This document shows, in pieces, positions 52,710-61,727 of a stretch of DNA of 64,000 bases. This stretch comes from Alphaproteobacteria bacterium (GTDB taxonomy: Bacteria; Pseudomonadota; Alphaproteobacteria; UBA8366). A program made the position numbers and the translations under genes. Where the stretch lies: NCBI GenBank assembly GCA_021774335.1, contig JAJFJD010000024.1:1-64000 (forward strand), given 5' to 3'. Under the pieces are notes generated by a model. It searched no databases, had not been told where the DNA came from, and saw only the letters and a list, made by a program, of their open reading frames with translations. Numbering within the stretch: position 1 is the first letter of the stretch; every line of letters begins with the position of its first letter.

Positions 52710-53357
52710 TCAGGCCACTTTCTGATCCCGGCGTATCCGTGTGAAGGATACGAGGCCGAGAATGGCAGAAAGGAACAGCCAGACTGCTGCCGGCAGAGGT
52801 ACCGCCGAAACAGCGATCTTGACGGCAAAGTCGTCTCGGTCTGAATCGCCCGCTCCGTCACCGAAGAGCGCGATAAAGCTTCCGTCACCGAGGTCCGCAA
52901 AGGCAACCGACAGATTGGCTCCAAACGGACCGCCATTTGTGGCGGAACCGGTTAGGGTCGTGAACACGAAGTTCAGAAAACCTGCTCCAAGACCGAAGCT
53001 TGCCGTCGTGCCACCTGCGGTACCGGCCGTAAACACGCCGACACTTCCGTCGACGTCGAAGCCGTTGCTATTGCTAGCTTCGGACCCCAAGAAGGTAAAG
53101 ACGACATTGGCCGCAGAATCCAAGCTAATGCCGCCGGGGTTGCCGGAATCGAAGATCGTGATCGCATCGCCCGGATTGAGCCCGGTTTCCGCGCCAAGGT
53201 CGAACCCGACCAATGGGATCGCACCAGCTACGCCGGCCCCACTGAGCGACAATGTCATCGCTCGGGCTGAACCGACAAATGTACCCGCCAGGAGGATTGC
53301 CGCAGCGAATACTGCGACAAGCCGTGTTGTCTTAAGTAGTGTCAATTTTTCTCTCAC
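52710..53357 (-). CDS. VPLPA-CTERM sorting-domain protein
   Basis: The 215-residue protein has an N-terminal signal peptide (LVAVFAAAILLAGTFVGSARA) and a C-terminal tripartite sorting signal: VPLPA at residues 186-190, a hydrophobic helix to about 205 and an RIRR basic end. This is the VPLPA variant of PEP-CTERM, processed by an exosortase. The mature part is Gly/Ala/Thr/Ser-rich with acidic spots and no recognised enzyme domain, in keeping with a surface or extracellular-matrix protein. The GTG start at 53357 has GGGGGAA about 8 bases upstream. It faces the exopolysaccharide export operon across a 600-base control region. Confidence 0.92.
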   Translation of the reverse strand: MREKLTLLKTTRLVAVFAAAILLAGTFVGSARAMTLSLSGAGVAGAIPLVGFDLGAETGLNPGDAITIFDSGNPGGISLDSAANVVFTFLGSEASNSNGFDVDGSVGVFTAGTAGGTTASFGLGAGFLNFVFTTLTGSATNGGPFGANLSVAFADLGDGSFIALFGDGAGDSDRDDFAVKIAVSAVPLPAAVWLFLSAILGLVSFTRIRRDQKVA

Positions 53358-53959
53358 CGTTTAATTCCCCCGTGTCTTCAACGAGTTAAAGTGACTTCCG
53401 GATCTTCCCCACTCAGTGTCCAGATCGACGAACCGGCTACCCTGCCGCCCCGCCACGCCAAATCAAGTTTCTTAATTGGTAAATTTATATTTGAACGATT
53501 ACACGGAAACACACGTTTGCCAAATTGAAATTTACCATATTGGGAAACTACACTACGAATTCGGAATTTTCATCGTGTGCAATGGACCTTTCGTCTATCA
53601 ATGTGGTGGTACCTCGAACGCGTGCCGAGGCGTCACAAAATGAAATCACCTTAATAAAGCCTTATAATTGCGACATTATCATGGTTATCAGATGGTAATA
53701 GTTAGGTCCTGGAGCGAAAGGTGGGAAATGGCCATTGATGCAAATGTGCCATTTATGCCACAGGGTTACGGGAAGCGGTCGGCGAATTTTGTGACTCAAT
53801 ACCTAAAATGTTATCGAATGCACATTTACCATCGGCGAATCGGTTCACCTCGCTAAAACAAGTAAATGAAAGTAAGTGGATTAAGGTTTGAAATTGCGAT
53901 ATTCAGTTAATATTGGTCGCGTTAACCAAAAAATGCTGCGGCCGTGCCGAGGGGGCGCG
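53358..53959. promoter_or_regulatory. Divergent control region of the VPLPA gene and exopolysaccharide operon
   Basis: About 600 bases, more AT-rich than the flanks, have no credible gene. A 10-base inverted repeat, TGGTAAATTT at 53477-53486 and AAATTTACCA at 53528-53537, has a centre spacing of 51 bases. A third ATTTACCAT stands at 53824-53832. AAATGGC/GCCATTT (53726-53732 and 53748-53754) forms another inverted repeat with a 15-base gap. These look like regulator binding sites. I saw no good sigma-54 promoter. A 62-codon open stretch at 53668 has neither ribosome site nor likeness to a protein. Confidence 0.55.
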
Positions 53960-54523
53960 ATGTTAAAAGTATGGCTGGCGATCTTTTCGTTTGCGCTGTT
54001 CATTGCAGGCGCGCAAGCGGCGGAGCCGTATAAGCTGAATCCCGGTGACGTTCTAGAAATCTCTGTGTGGAAAGAAGAGGGCATGCAGCGGCAAGTCGCA
54101 GTGCTGCCCGACGGCAATATCTCTTTTCCGCTGGCGGGACATGTCAAAGCGTCTGGCATGACGCCGGCGCAATTGAAGACGGTCCTTCAGAAAAAGCTGA
54201 AAAACTTCTTCGCGGATCCGGTGTTGACGGTGTCAGTACTGCAGGTTACCGGCAACAAGATATATGTGATCGGTCAGGTTCGGACGCCCGGCGAGTTCCC
54301 GGCGAACCGACCCGTAGATGTTATGCAGGCTCTTAGTCTGGCTGGCGGATTGACGACTTTCGCGGCCCAGGACGAAATTCGGATTTTGCGGCGCGATGAG
54401 GCCGGGAAACAGCGGGCGGTCAAGTTCAGCTATTCCGATGTCTCAAAGGGCAAAGCGTTAGGCAGTAATATAGTGTTGCGGAGTGGCGACGTCGTTGTCG
54501 TTCCGACGAGTGGAATATTCTAG
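53960..54523 (+). CDS. Polysaccharide export protein, EpsE/Wza-like
   Basis: From ATG 53960 (GAGGGGG about 5 bases upstream) the 187-residue product has a signal peptide (MLKVWLAIFSFALFIAGAQA) with no lipobox. The Poly_export domain starts YKLNPGDVLEISVWKE, with VLPDGNISFPLAG after it, and then an SLBB-like segment contains IYVIGQVRTPGEFPANRP. This short form, without the C-terminal Wza helix, is the one found in exosortase-linked polysaccharide loci. It would form the outer-membrane or periplasmic export channel part. It opens the operon and is followed after 9 bases by the outer-membrane barrel gene. Confidence 0.92.
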   Translation: MLKVWLAIFSFALFIAGAQAAEPYKLNPGDVLEISVWKEEGMQRQVAVLPDGNISFPLAGHVKASGMTPAQLKTVLQKKLKNFFADPVLTVSVLQVTGNKIYVIGQVRTPGEFPANRPVDVMQALSLAGGLTTFAAQDEIRILRRDEAGKQRAVKFSYSDVSKGKALGSNIVLRSGDVVVVPTSGIF

Positions 54524-54532
54524 GGGGTGATT

Positions 54533-55753
54533 GTGTCACACGGTAGGCATGGCCGGGTTGCGAAGGCTATGACAGGAAGAGCTTGGCTGGCGGTTTCAGC
54601 GGCAATCTGCGTTGCGGTGATCGAACCGCAGAATGCGATCGCGTCGGATTGGCATTTGCAGGCGTCGGTTTCGGAGGAATTCGAATATGACAATAACTTT
54701 CGCCTGAATTCGACTTCGGAAGAGACCTTATGGGGATTTACGACGCGACCGAAGGTAACGCTCGAAACGCATACTCCGACGATCGATTTGATCTTTGGCG
54801 GAGACATCAGTTACGGGCTCTTTCCTGAAAACTCGGACGAAAATTCTTTCGACCAAAGGCTGGATGGCTCCATCAGCCGCAAAGGCCCGCGCAGTCGGGT
54901 GTCGCTCAACGGCGGGTTCACGCGACAGACCACACGTACCAGTGAAGACGAAGACACCGGCCGCGATTTTTCGGATGCCATTCGGCTGTCAGGTACTGGC
55001 GGGCTCTCGGGAAGCTACCAATTGACCGAGTTGGTGAGCCTAGGGGCACAGACCGGAGGGGTGTATACGACATATGACTCCAATGCCTTCGACGATTTCT
55101 TTAGTGTCTCGGCCGGGCCGTTCGTTTCCGTGCAACTGTCGCAAAAGGACAGCGTTCAATTCGCAGGCAATTATAGGCGGTTTGAGCGCCTCAGCGGGCT
55201 TGACCGCGAGAGCGATGCTTATTCGGGTGATGTTACCTACACGCGTGTTTTCACAGAACAAATTCGGGTAAGCCTGCGCGGTGGCGCGAACCACGTTCAA
55301 ACCGATTTACAAGAACTTAACGGTTCGACAGTAGTGTCGCGAACAGAGAATAACACCGGGTTTGAAGCCGGTTTCACGGTGTCCTATACCGAGGAGCGCG
55401 GGCAGCTGAGCGGCAGTTTCGATCGTGCGCTTGTCCCCAGCGGTGAAGGACGGTTGCAGGAACGGAATTCGGTTCGCGTCAATGCGAGCTACAAAGCAAC
55501 CCCGATGGTATCAGCCGACTTAACCACCGTATTCATCGATCAGACGTCGGCTGACGATGATGGGACTGATCGTACATTTTTCAGTGTTGAACCGGGAATA
55601 GTTTGGCATTTTTTACCGGACTGGGACTTCAGGGTGGCCTATAAGTTCCGTACTCAAGATCGGGAAACCGATGGCAGGGCATATTCCAACGGCGCACGGG
55701 CGTCCGTGACTTGGCGCATGCCCGGTTGGGGGGCGAGAGGCGGCGTTAAGTAG
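54533..55753 (+). CDS. Exosortase-system-associated outer-membrane beta-barrel protein (TIGR03016-like)
   Basis: The 406-residue product, probably from GTG 54533 placed by AGGGGGT, has a hydrophobic signal region (AWLAVSAAICVAVIEPQNAIA). It then has a long series of amphipathic strands with alternating Asp/Asn/Thr/Phe turns: VSEEFEYDNNFRLN at the mature start, and repeating GG-x-x-x-Y/F patterns. The position between the export protein and the Wzz gene is that of the TIGR03016 proteins in PEP-CTERM/exosortase exopolysaccharide loci. I infer an outer-membrane exit barrel for the polymer. Confidence 0.83.
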   Translation: MSHGRHGRVAKAMTGRAWLAVSAAICVAVIEPQNAIASDWHLQASVSEEFEYDNNFRLNSTSEETLWGFTTRPKVTLETHTPTIDLIFGGDISYGLFPENSDENSFDQRLDGSISRKGPRSRVSLNGGFTRQTTRTSEDEDTGRDFSDAIRLSGTGGLSGSYQLTELVSLGAQTGGVYTTYDSNAFDDFFSVSAGPFVSVQLSQKDSVQFAGNYRRFERLSGLDRESDAYSGDVTYTRVFTEQIRVSLRGGANHVQTDLQELNGSTVVSRTENNTGFEAGFTVSYTEERGQLSGSFDRALVPSGEGRLQERNSVRVNASYKATPMVSADLTTVFIDQTSADDDGTDRTFFSVEPGIVWHFLPDWDFRVAYKFRTQDRETDGRAYSNGARASVTWRMPGWGARGGVK

Positions 55754-55775
55754 CGCACGAAAGGCTTTTTCGCCA

Positions 55776-57527
55776 ATGGCGATCGAAGAAGACGTCAAAG
55801 GGCCAAGGGACTACTTGGATGCAATGAAGCGCCGACGTTGGCGCTTGATCGTTCCGGCATTCCTTGTGGTGATCATTGCGGCGGTTGTCGCCGTATCGAT
55901 CCCCGCGGTCTATGAATCAACGGCCACGGTTCTCATCGAAGAACCGGAGGTGCCGCGCGAATTCATCCAATCGACCATCACGAGTTTTGCCGCCCAACGG
56001 CTGCAGGTCATTCAGCAGCGCGTGATGACGACGCAGAACCTCGTCTCGATCATCAATAAATTCGACCTATTCAAGGATGAGCGGCGGCAGAAGCCGATCA
56101 GCGAAATTGCTAACGGGTTCCGGGAAAATATCTCGATGGACCTGGTCAGCGCCGAAGTAATTGATCCGCGAAGCGGCCAATCCATGCAGGCGACCATCGC
56201 CTTCAATATTTCCTATCAGGATTCGAGCCGGCGGGTGGCGCAGCAGGTCGCCAGTGAACTTGTCTCACTCTATTTAAATGAGAATCTCAGGGATCGCCGT
56301 GAAAAGGCTGCAGAGACTACAGGATTCCTGGCGGAGGAGGCGCGTCGTCTCGGTCAGCTTGTGGGCGAGGTCGAAAACAAGATCTCCGAATTCAAGCAGC
56401 GCAACGCCGGTCAACTACCGGAGCAGCTTGAACTTAATCTTGGGCTGATCCGCCGTGCCGAGGGCGATCTGGCAGATACGATCCGACGCATTCAACTCCT
56501 GGAAGAGCGTAAGGTTGCCTTGCAGTCCGAGTTGTCGCAGCTCAGCCCGCACGGCGCCCGCACGATCGACGGTGAAACCGTGCTCAGCCCGCCGGAACGT
56601 CTAAAGGCGTTGCAGACCAAGCTCATCAGCATGCAGGGCGTATACGGGCGCAGTCACCCGGATGTGATGAAGATGCGCCGCGAGATTACCGCCCTGAAGA
56701 AAGAGACTGGCGGCACCACCGACGTCAACGATCTGAAATCCAAGCTGCAGCTTGCCAACCAATCCTTGGCGGCGACGCGGAAGAAGTACGGCCCCAAGCA
56801 CCCCGACGTGGTAAACTTGGAAAAGCAGATCGCCAGCCTCAAGGTTGCCATCCGAGATGCGGGCAGTTCAACAAGCGATGGCTCGTTGGCGCCGAAGCCT
56901 GACAATCCCGCCTATATCATGGCGCAGACCCAACTCAAGACTCTGGATTCACAGGTTCGATCGCTGGTGCGGCAGCAAGCGGAGATTCGAAAGTCGCTCA
57001 AGGCGCAGGAAGCGCGCGTATTGAAAATTCCTGAAGCCGAACGGGAATATCTGACGCTCAAACGCGACTATGACAATGCGTACATAAAATACAAAGAGGT
57101 GAAGGCGAAACAGCTTCAGGCGCAGCTTGCCCAGTCTTTGGAGACGGAGCGCAAGAGCGAGCGGTTTTCGCTGATCGAGCCGCCGCAACTGCCGTTGAAG
57201 CCGGTTCGTCCGAACCGAATTGCCATTCTATTCATCGGCCTCGTCTTTGCTGGAGCGGCGGGGGTCGGCAACGTCTTTCTGGCGGAGACGATGGACGAGA
57301 CGGTCTATGGCTCCAAGCAATTGGCCTCGATCGTCGGTCATCAGCCGATGGTGGTCGTCCCGCTTATCAAGCGGAAATCGGCAAGGACCGGCCGCCGCTG
57401 GCTCATAGCGGCAGTCGTTCTCATAATATTGGCCGCTATCGCCGCGGGCTTGTATGCCTTTCATGTTTACGTAAGGCCTTTGGACGTAATGTGGTTTTCG
57501 ACGCTTCGGCGATTTGGGTTCGGGTAG
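55776..57527 (+). CDS. Wzz-type chain-length determinant / polysaccharide co-polymerase
   Basis: The 583-residue protein starts with a cytoplasmic end, a membrane helix near residues 24-44 and the Wzz domain (VPREFIQSTITSF near 70). About 300 residues of periplasmic coiled coil with Leu/Arg/Glu-rich helices follow. A second helix is near 485-505 after the Pro-rich RPNRIAI, then NVFLAETMDETV. A third hydrophobic helix near 540-565 and a short tail are extra to the usual two-helix plan. It controls chain length with the tyrosine kinase-like partner encoded next. Only 16 bases separate the two. Confidence 0.9.
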   Translation: MAIEEDVKGPRDYLDAMKRRRWRLIVPAFLVVIIAAVVAVSIPAVYESTATVLIEEPEVPREFIQSTITSFAAQRLQVIQQRVMTTQNLVSIINKFDLFKDERRQKPISEIANGFRENISMDLVSAEVIDPRSGQSMQATIAFNISYQDSSRRVAQQVASELVSLYLNENLRDRREKAAETTGFLAEEARRLGQLVGEVENKISEFKQRNAGQLPEQLELNLGLIRRAEGDLADTIRRIQLLEERKVALQSELSQLSPHGARTIDGETVLSPPERLKALQTKLISMQGVYGRSHPDVMKMRREITALKKETGGTTDVNDLKSKLQLANQSLAATRKKYGPKHPDVVNLEKQIASLKVAIRDAGSSTSDGSLAPKPDNPAYIMAQTQLKTLDSQVRSLVRQQAEIRKSLKAQEARVLKIPEAEREYLTLKRDYDNAYIKYKEVKAKQLQAQLAQSLETERKSERFSLIEPPQLPLKPVRPNRIAILFIGLVFAGAAGVGNVFLAETMDETVYGSKQLASIVGHQPMVVVPLIKRKSARTGRRWLIAAVVLIILAAIAAGLYAFHVYVRPLDVMWFSTLRRFGFG

Positions 57528-57543
57528 GATAAAGGCGCATAGA

Positions 57544-58350
57544 ATGGATCGAACCCGCGTAGCTCTGGATAAAGCACGGGAGAAGCGGCTTGGCGGCCGG
57601 CCGATATTCTCGGTATCGCCGCTGCCGACGCTGAACGCAAATCCAGTTCCGATCAAATACCAGCAGACCAAAGTCCTGCCGTTGTCGCCCAAGACATTGC
57701 GGGCCAACAACGTAATTTCGGGGCTCGAGAATGAGCCGTTTGCCGATGTTTATCGGATCCTTCGGACACATGTGCTGCGGCGGTTATCCGCTGAAGGCTT
57801 ATCGACGGTGGCGATCTGCAGCGCGAACAAAGGCGACGGCAAGACGGTGACAGCGGTTAATCTCGCGATCAGTCTCGCGATGGACGTGAACCAGACCGTG
57901 CTCTTGGTCGACCTCGATCTGCGCAGTCCGTCGGTCGCGGACACATTGGGAATTCAGCCTGAATTCGGTCTCGACGATTTCCTGCATGATTCCGCTGAAC
58001 TGCCGCAATGTCTGATCAATCCCGGCACCGAGCGGCTGGTGATATTGCCGGTTCGAGCGCCGATGGAACAGTCTTCGGAAATGCTGGCATCGCCCAAAAT
58101 GGCGAAGCTGGCGCATGAATTGAAGAACCGTTATCCGGATCGAGTGGTGCTGTACGATTTGCCGCCGTTGCTCGCGACGGACGACTGTCTTGCTTTCATG
58201 TCGAATGTAGATGCCACGCTATTCGTTGTGGCTGAGGGGGAAACGCCCCGACCCGATATCGAACGGGCGATGACGTTGCTTGGCGATAGTCATTTGATCG
58301 GGACGGTGCTGAACAAATCAACACAAAAACAATTCAACGCTTATCGTTAG
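57544..58350 (+). CDS. CpsD/CapB-type tyrosine kinase-like ATPase
   Basis: The 268-residue cytoplasmic protein (ATG 57544) belongs to the bacterial tyrosine kinase/MinD-like group. Its Walker A is ANKGDGKT (residues 94-101), Walker A' is LLVDLDLRSP near 121, and Walker B is VVLYDLPPLL near 204. No Tyr cluster ends the protein (only one Tyr in the last ten residues), whereas classical BY-kinases have several. It pairs with the Wzz-like protein as in exosortase-linked loci. It may act as a regulator of polymer assembly with little autophosphorylation. It starts 16 bases after the previous stop. Confidence 0.88.
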   Translation: MDRTRVALDKAREKRLGGRPIFSVSPLPTLNANPVPIKYQQTKVLPLSPKTLRANNVISGLENEPFADVYRILRTHVLRRLSAEGLSTVAICSANKGDGKTVTAVNLAISLAMDVNQTVLLVDLDLRSPSVADTLGIQPEFGLDDFLHDSAELPQCLINPGTERLVILPVRAPMEQSSEMLASPKMAKLAHELKNRYPDRVVLYDLPPLLATDDCLAFMSNVDATLFVVAEGETPRPDIERAMTLLGDSHLIGTVLNKSTQKQFNAYR

Positions 58351-58428
58351 GCCGGTCAGCCGTGCCTCCGGGTGGGACGGAGCAGTGCGGACGTTTCGAG
58401 AATCGGCACGCATCAGGGACACGATGCC

Positions 58429-59253
58429 ATGTATGAATCGTTTTATAGACTTAAGGAAAAGCCGTTTACCCTGACGCCTGACCCGGATTTCCTCTACATG
58501 AGTCGGCAACATGAAAATGCGCTGACGATGTTGGAATACGGGCTGTCGTTGCACGGCGGGATAACGGTGATCACCGGCGAAGTTGGGTCGGGCAAGACGA
58601 CGCTGATCCGGCGCGCGATGCAGGTTCTCGACCCGCAGTTCACGGTCGGGATGATCAACAATACCCACCGCAATATCGGTGAGCTGCTGAAGTGGGTTCT
58701 GTTCGCCTATGAATTGGATTACCGCAGCAGCGATAAGGCGGAGCTGTACCACATCTTTATAGATTTCGTGGTCAATCAGTATGCCGCCAACCGGCGTACG
58801 CTTTTGATCATCGATGAAGCGCAGAATATGGATGTCGAGACGCTGGAAGAGTTGCGTATGTTGACGAATGTGAACAGCGACAAGGACCAGATCCTGCAGC
58901 TTCTGCTCGTCGGCCAACCCGAACTGAATGACAAGCTGAAGCAGCCGGAGCTTCGACAGTTCGCCCAACGCATTTCGTCCGGGTTTCATCTGACTCCGCT
59001 CGAATTCCGTGATACCCGGGAATACATCCACCACCGCATATCGGTGGCCGGCGGCGCACCCGGAATCTTCGACGATATGGCCTGTGGCGCCGTACACTAT
59101 CAAACGAAAGGTGTCCCGCGGCTGATTAATACGTTGTGCGACGCGGCGCTCGTATATGGATACGCCGAAGAGAGGGATCAGATTGATATCGATACGATTT
59201 TCGACGTTGTCTTAGATAAGAATCAAGGCCCTCTCAGCCCCTTTATGGTGTGA
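58429..59253 (+). CDS. ExeA-like AAA ATPase, exosortase-system associated
   Basis: From ATG 58429 the 274-residue ATPase begins YESFYRLKEKPFTLTPDPDFLYMS, the typical ExeA/GspA-like start given here by its FYRLKEKPF core. Walker A is GEVGSGKTT near residue 50, Walker B LLIIDEAQNMD near 125, and QRISSGFHLTPL follows as sensor region. This family member sits in PEP-CTERM/exosortase loci (TIGR03015-like) beside the Wzz and kinase genes. Its role is not established. It may energise assembly or export. The 78-base gap upstream lacks a terminator. Confidence 0.9.
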   Translation: MYESFYRLKEKPFTLTPDPDFLYMSRQHENALTMLEYGLSLHGGITVITGEVGSGKTTLIRRAMQVLDPQFTVGMINNTHRNIGELLKWVLFAYELDYRSSDKAELYHIFIDFVVNQYAANRRTLLIIDEAQNMDVETLEELRMLTNVNSDKDQILQLLLVGQPELNDKLKQPELRQFAQRISSGFHLTPLEFRDTREYIHHRISVAGGAPGIFDDMACGAVHYQTKGVPRLINTLCDAALVYGYAEERDQIDIDTIFDVVLDKNQGPLSPFMV

Positions 59254-59328
59254 CCGGTAGGTCGCGCCCGGGCACCTTAATTTCACCACAAGAACGAGCT
59301 ACATCGGCTCTTTGGTAACTCCGATTAC

Positions 59329-60531
59329 ATGATGAATAAAACGATCTGCGTGGTTGGACTCGGGTATATCGGGCTTCCGACAGCATCAATTTTAGGCACG
59401 AAGGGGTATCGCGTCGTCGGTGTGGACGCGTCGCCGGATGTCGTTGAGACGATCAACCGTGGCGAGATTCACTTCTTCGAGCCCGATCTCGATATCCTGG
59501 TCCGCTCGGCGGTCCATTCGGGCAACCTGGTCGCGGTTTCCAAACCGCAGACCGCAGACATTTTCATTATCGCGGTACCGACGCCGCTCGACGACAGCGA
59601 CAAGACACCGGATATCTCCTACGTGGAAGCGGCGACCCGCAGCATCGCGCCCTATGTCAAAACGGGCGATCTCGTCCTCATTGAATCGACGATTCCAGTG
59701 GGAACCACCACCGGCGCGGTCTTACCGATTCTGCAGCGCGACGGCGCCAATCAGGCGGACGGCGTGCGGCTGGCACACTGTCCCGAACGGGTGCTTCCCG
59801 GCCGCATTCTGGTCGAACTGATCGATAACGATCGGATCGTCGGTGGGATCGATGACGAGTCAGCCGAGGCCGCGGCCGCGTTCTACGAGACATTCGTTCG
59901 CGGTCAGGTCTACCGCACCGATGCGGCGACCGCCGAAATGGCCAAATTGGCCGAGAATACCTTTCGCGACGTCAATATCGCGCTCGCCAATGAATTGTCG
60001 GTGGTGTGCGACCCGCACGGGATCGACCCGTGGGAAATGATCAAGCTGGCAAACCGCCATCCGCGCGTGAACATCCTGCAGCCGGGACCCGGCGTGGGCG
60101 GTCACTGTATCGCGGTTGATCCTTGGTTCATTGCCGCCGGCGAGCCGAACGCGCGGCTTATTCGCACGGCGCGCGAGGTGAATGACGCGAAGCCGGATTG
60201 GGTGATTGGTAAAGTGCGTGAAGCCGCGGCCGAGATATCATCGCCGGTAATCGGATGCCTCGGGCTTGCCTTTAAGGCGGATGTGGACGATCTGCGGGGC
60301 TCGCCTGCCGAGATTATCGCGCGCCGGCTCATGGACGAAGGGATCGGCGAGCTGTTGGTCTGCGAACCAAACATTTCTGACCATGCGGCGTTTACACTTT
60401 CGACTTTGGACGATGTCTTGGCGCGGGCCGACGTGGTCGTTCTGCTTGTCGACCACAAGGAATTTCGATCTCTGCGGCCGGAAGATTTGGGCGATAAGAT
60501 CGTCATCGACACGCGAGGGGTCATCCGCTGA
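59329..60531 (+). CDS. wecC: UDP-N-acetyl-D-mannosamine dehydrogenase type (WecC)
   Basis: The 400-residue NAD-dependent enzyme oxidises the C6 alcohol of a UDP-sugar to the acid by two hydride steps. The NAD-binding fold is VVGLGYIGLPTA (residues 8-19), with VPTPLDDS near 83. The catalytic Cys is in PGVGGHCIAVDP. The IESTIPVGTT and HCPERVLPG loops fit WecC. Its stop overlaps the wecB start by one base (TGATG), so both are coupled and would turn UDP-GlcNAc into UDP-ManNAcA. Confidence 0.9.
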   Translation: MMNKTICVVGLGYIGLPTASILGTKGYRVVGVDASPDVVETINRGEIHFFEPDLDILVRSAVHSGNLVAVSKPQTADIFIIAVPTPLDDSDKTPDISYVEAATRSIAPYVKTGDLVLIESTIPVGTTTGAVLPILQRDGANQADGVRLAHCPERVLPGRILVELIDNDRIVGGIDDESAEAAAAFYETFVRGQVYRTDAATAEMAKLAENTFRDVNIALANELSVVCDPHGIDPWEMIKLANRHPRVNILQPGPGVGGHCIAVDPWFIAAGEPNARLIRTAREVNDAKPDWVIGKVREAAAEISSPVIGCLGLAFKADVDDLRGSPAEIIARRLMDEGIGELLVCEPNISDHAAFTLSTLDDVLARADVVVLLVDHKEFRSLRPEDLGDKIVIDTRGVIR

Positions 60532-61727
60532 TGCCGCTGCGAGTCCTCAGCGTCGTCGGTACCAGGCCGGAAGCCATCAAGCTTGCGCCGGTCATCTTGC
60601 ACCTGCGCGATGCGCCGGGCATTCACGGGGCGGTCTGCGCGAGCGGCCAGCATCGAGAGATGCTGGATCAGGTGCTTGGTCTCTTTGGCATCGATCCGGA
60701 CTACGATCTCGACGTGATGCAGGCAGGGCAGGACTTGTTTGATGTCACGTCGCGGGTATTGCTGGCGATGCGGGGCGTCCTGGAACAAGAACAGCCGAAT
60801 ATCGTGCTTGTGCAAGGCGATACGACCACCTGTCTGTCCGCCGCTCTGGCGGCTTTCTATGCGGGCATACCGGTTGGTCATGTCGAAGCGGGATTGCGGA
60901 CCGGAGACTTGGCAGCCCCCTTTCCGGAGGAAGCAAACCGGTCTCTCGTAACCCGGATCACCGCGCTGCATTTCGCGCCGACCGAACAGTCCCGCGAAAA
61001 CCTGTTGGGTGAGGGCGTCGCGCCGGACAGCATTTCAGTCACCGGCAACACTGTTATCGACGCCTTGTTGTCCATCCGAGATCGCGCAGCCACTCTCACG
61101 GATCTGCCCATTTCCGGCAGTCTTCGGGCGAATTGGCTAAAGCCCGGCGTGCGCCGGCTGCTTGTTACCGGGCATCGGCGCGAGAACTTTGGGCCGGGTT
61201 TCGAGAATCTCTGCAGTGCAATTGCCGATCTCGCCACCAGTCATCCCGATTGGCAGGTCATTTATCCCGTACATTTGAATCCAAACGTGCAGGAGCCGGT
61301 GCGCCGTATCCTCGGGGACGTGAAAAACGTCGCATTGATCCAGCCCTTGGACTATTTGCCCTTTGTATGGCTGATGGATACGGCGGATCTCATTCTCACT
61401 GATTCCGGCGGTATTCAGGAAGAGGCGCCATCGCTCGGGAAACCGGTCCTGGTAATGCGCGATGTGACCGAACGTCCCGAGGCGGTACAAGCCGGCACGG
61501 TCCGCCTTGTCGGGACCGACAGATCGAAGATCGTCACGGGTGTGGAATCTGTGATGCTGGACGAAGAGACCTATAAGCGGATGTCCAAGGCGCACAATCC
61601 CTATGGTGATGGTAACGCGGCGGCGCGCATTCACGCCGTCATCGAGGAATGGGCACGCAATAGAACGGTGGATTCAGGCCATGACGTTGCAATGACGGCA
61701 AATAGCGCGAATGGGGCAAAGGCATGA
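60531..61727 (+). CDS. wecB: UDP-N-acetylglucosamine 2-epimerase (WecB)
   Basis: This non-hydrolysing epimerase converts UDP-GlcNAc to UDP-ManNAc. The 398-residue protein begins VLSVVGTRPEAIKLAPVI, has CASGQHREMLDQVL near residue 36 and QGDTTTCLSAALAAFYAGIPVGHVEAGLR-type central block, here seen as VGHVEAGLR near 120. Downstream, ETNRSLVTRI is EEANRSLVTRI and the C-terminal DSGGIQEEAPSLGKPVLVMRDVTERPE is complete. It overlaps wecC by one base and tviB by four (ATGA), so the three are translated as one unit. Confidence 0.94.
   Translation: MPLRVLSVVGTRPEAIKLAPVILHLRDAPGIHGAVCASGQHREMLDQVLGLFGIDPDYDLDVMQAGQDLFDVTSRVLLAMRGVLEQEQPNIVLVQGDTTTCLSAALAAFYAGIPVGHVEAGLRTGDLAAPFPEEANRSLVTRITALHFAPTEQSRENLLGEGVAPDSISVTGNTVIDALLSIRDRAATLTDLPISGSLRANWLKPGVRRLLVTGHRRENFGPGFENLCSAIADLATSHPDWQVIYPVHLNPNVQEPVRRILGDVKNVALIQPLDYLPFVWLMDTADLILTDSGGIQEEAPSLGKPVLVMRDVTERPEAVQAGTVRLVGTDRSKIVTGVESVMLDEETYKRMSKAHNPYGDGNAAARIHAVIEEWARNRTVDSGHDVAMTANSANGAKA

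Noticed and set aside
53668-53856. A 62-codon frame in the control region
   Set aside because: No ribosome site, low-complexity coding pattern and no likeness to a known protein.
53690-53960. A sigma-54 promoter before the export operon
   Set aside because: The one GG-N10-GC match (near 53763) has poor flanks, without TGGCAC or TTGCA.
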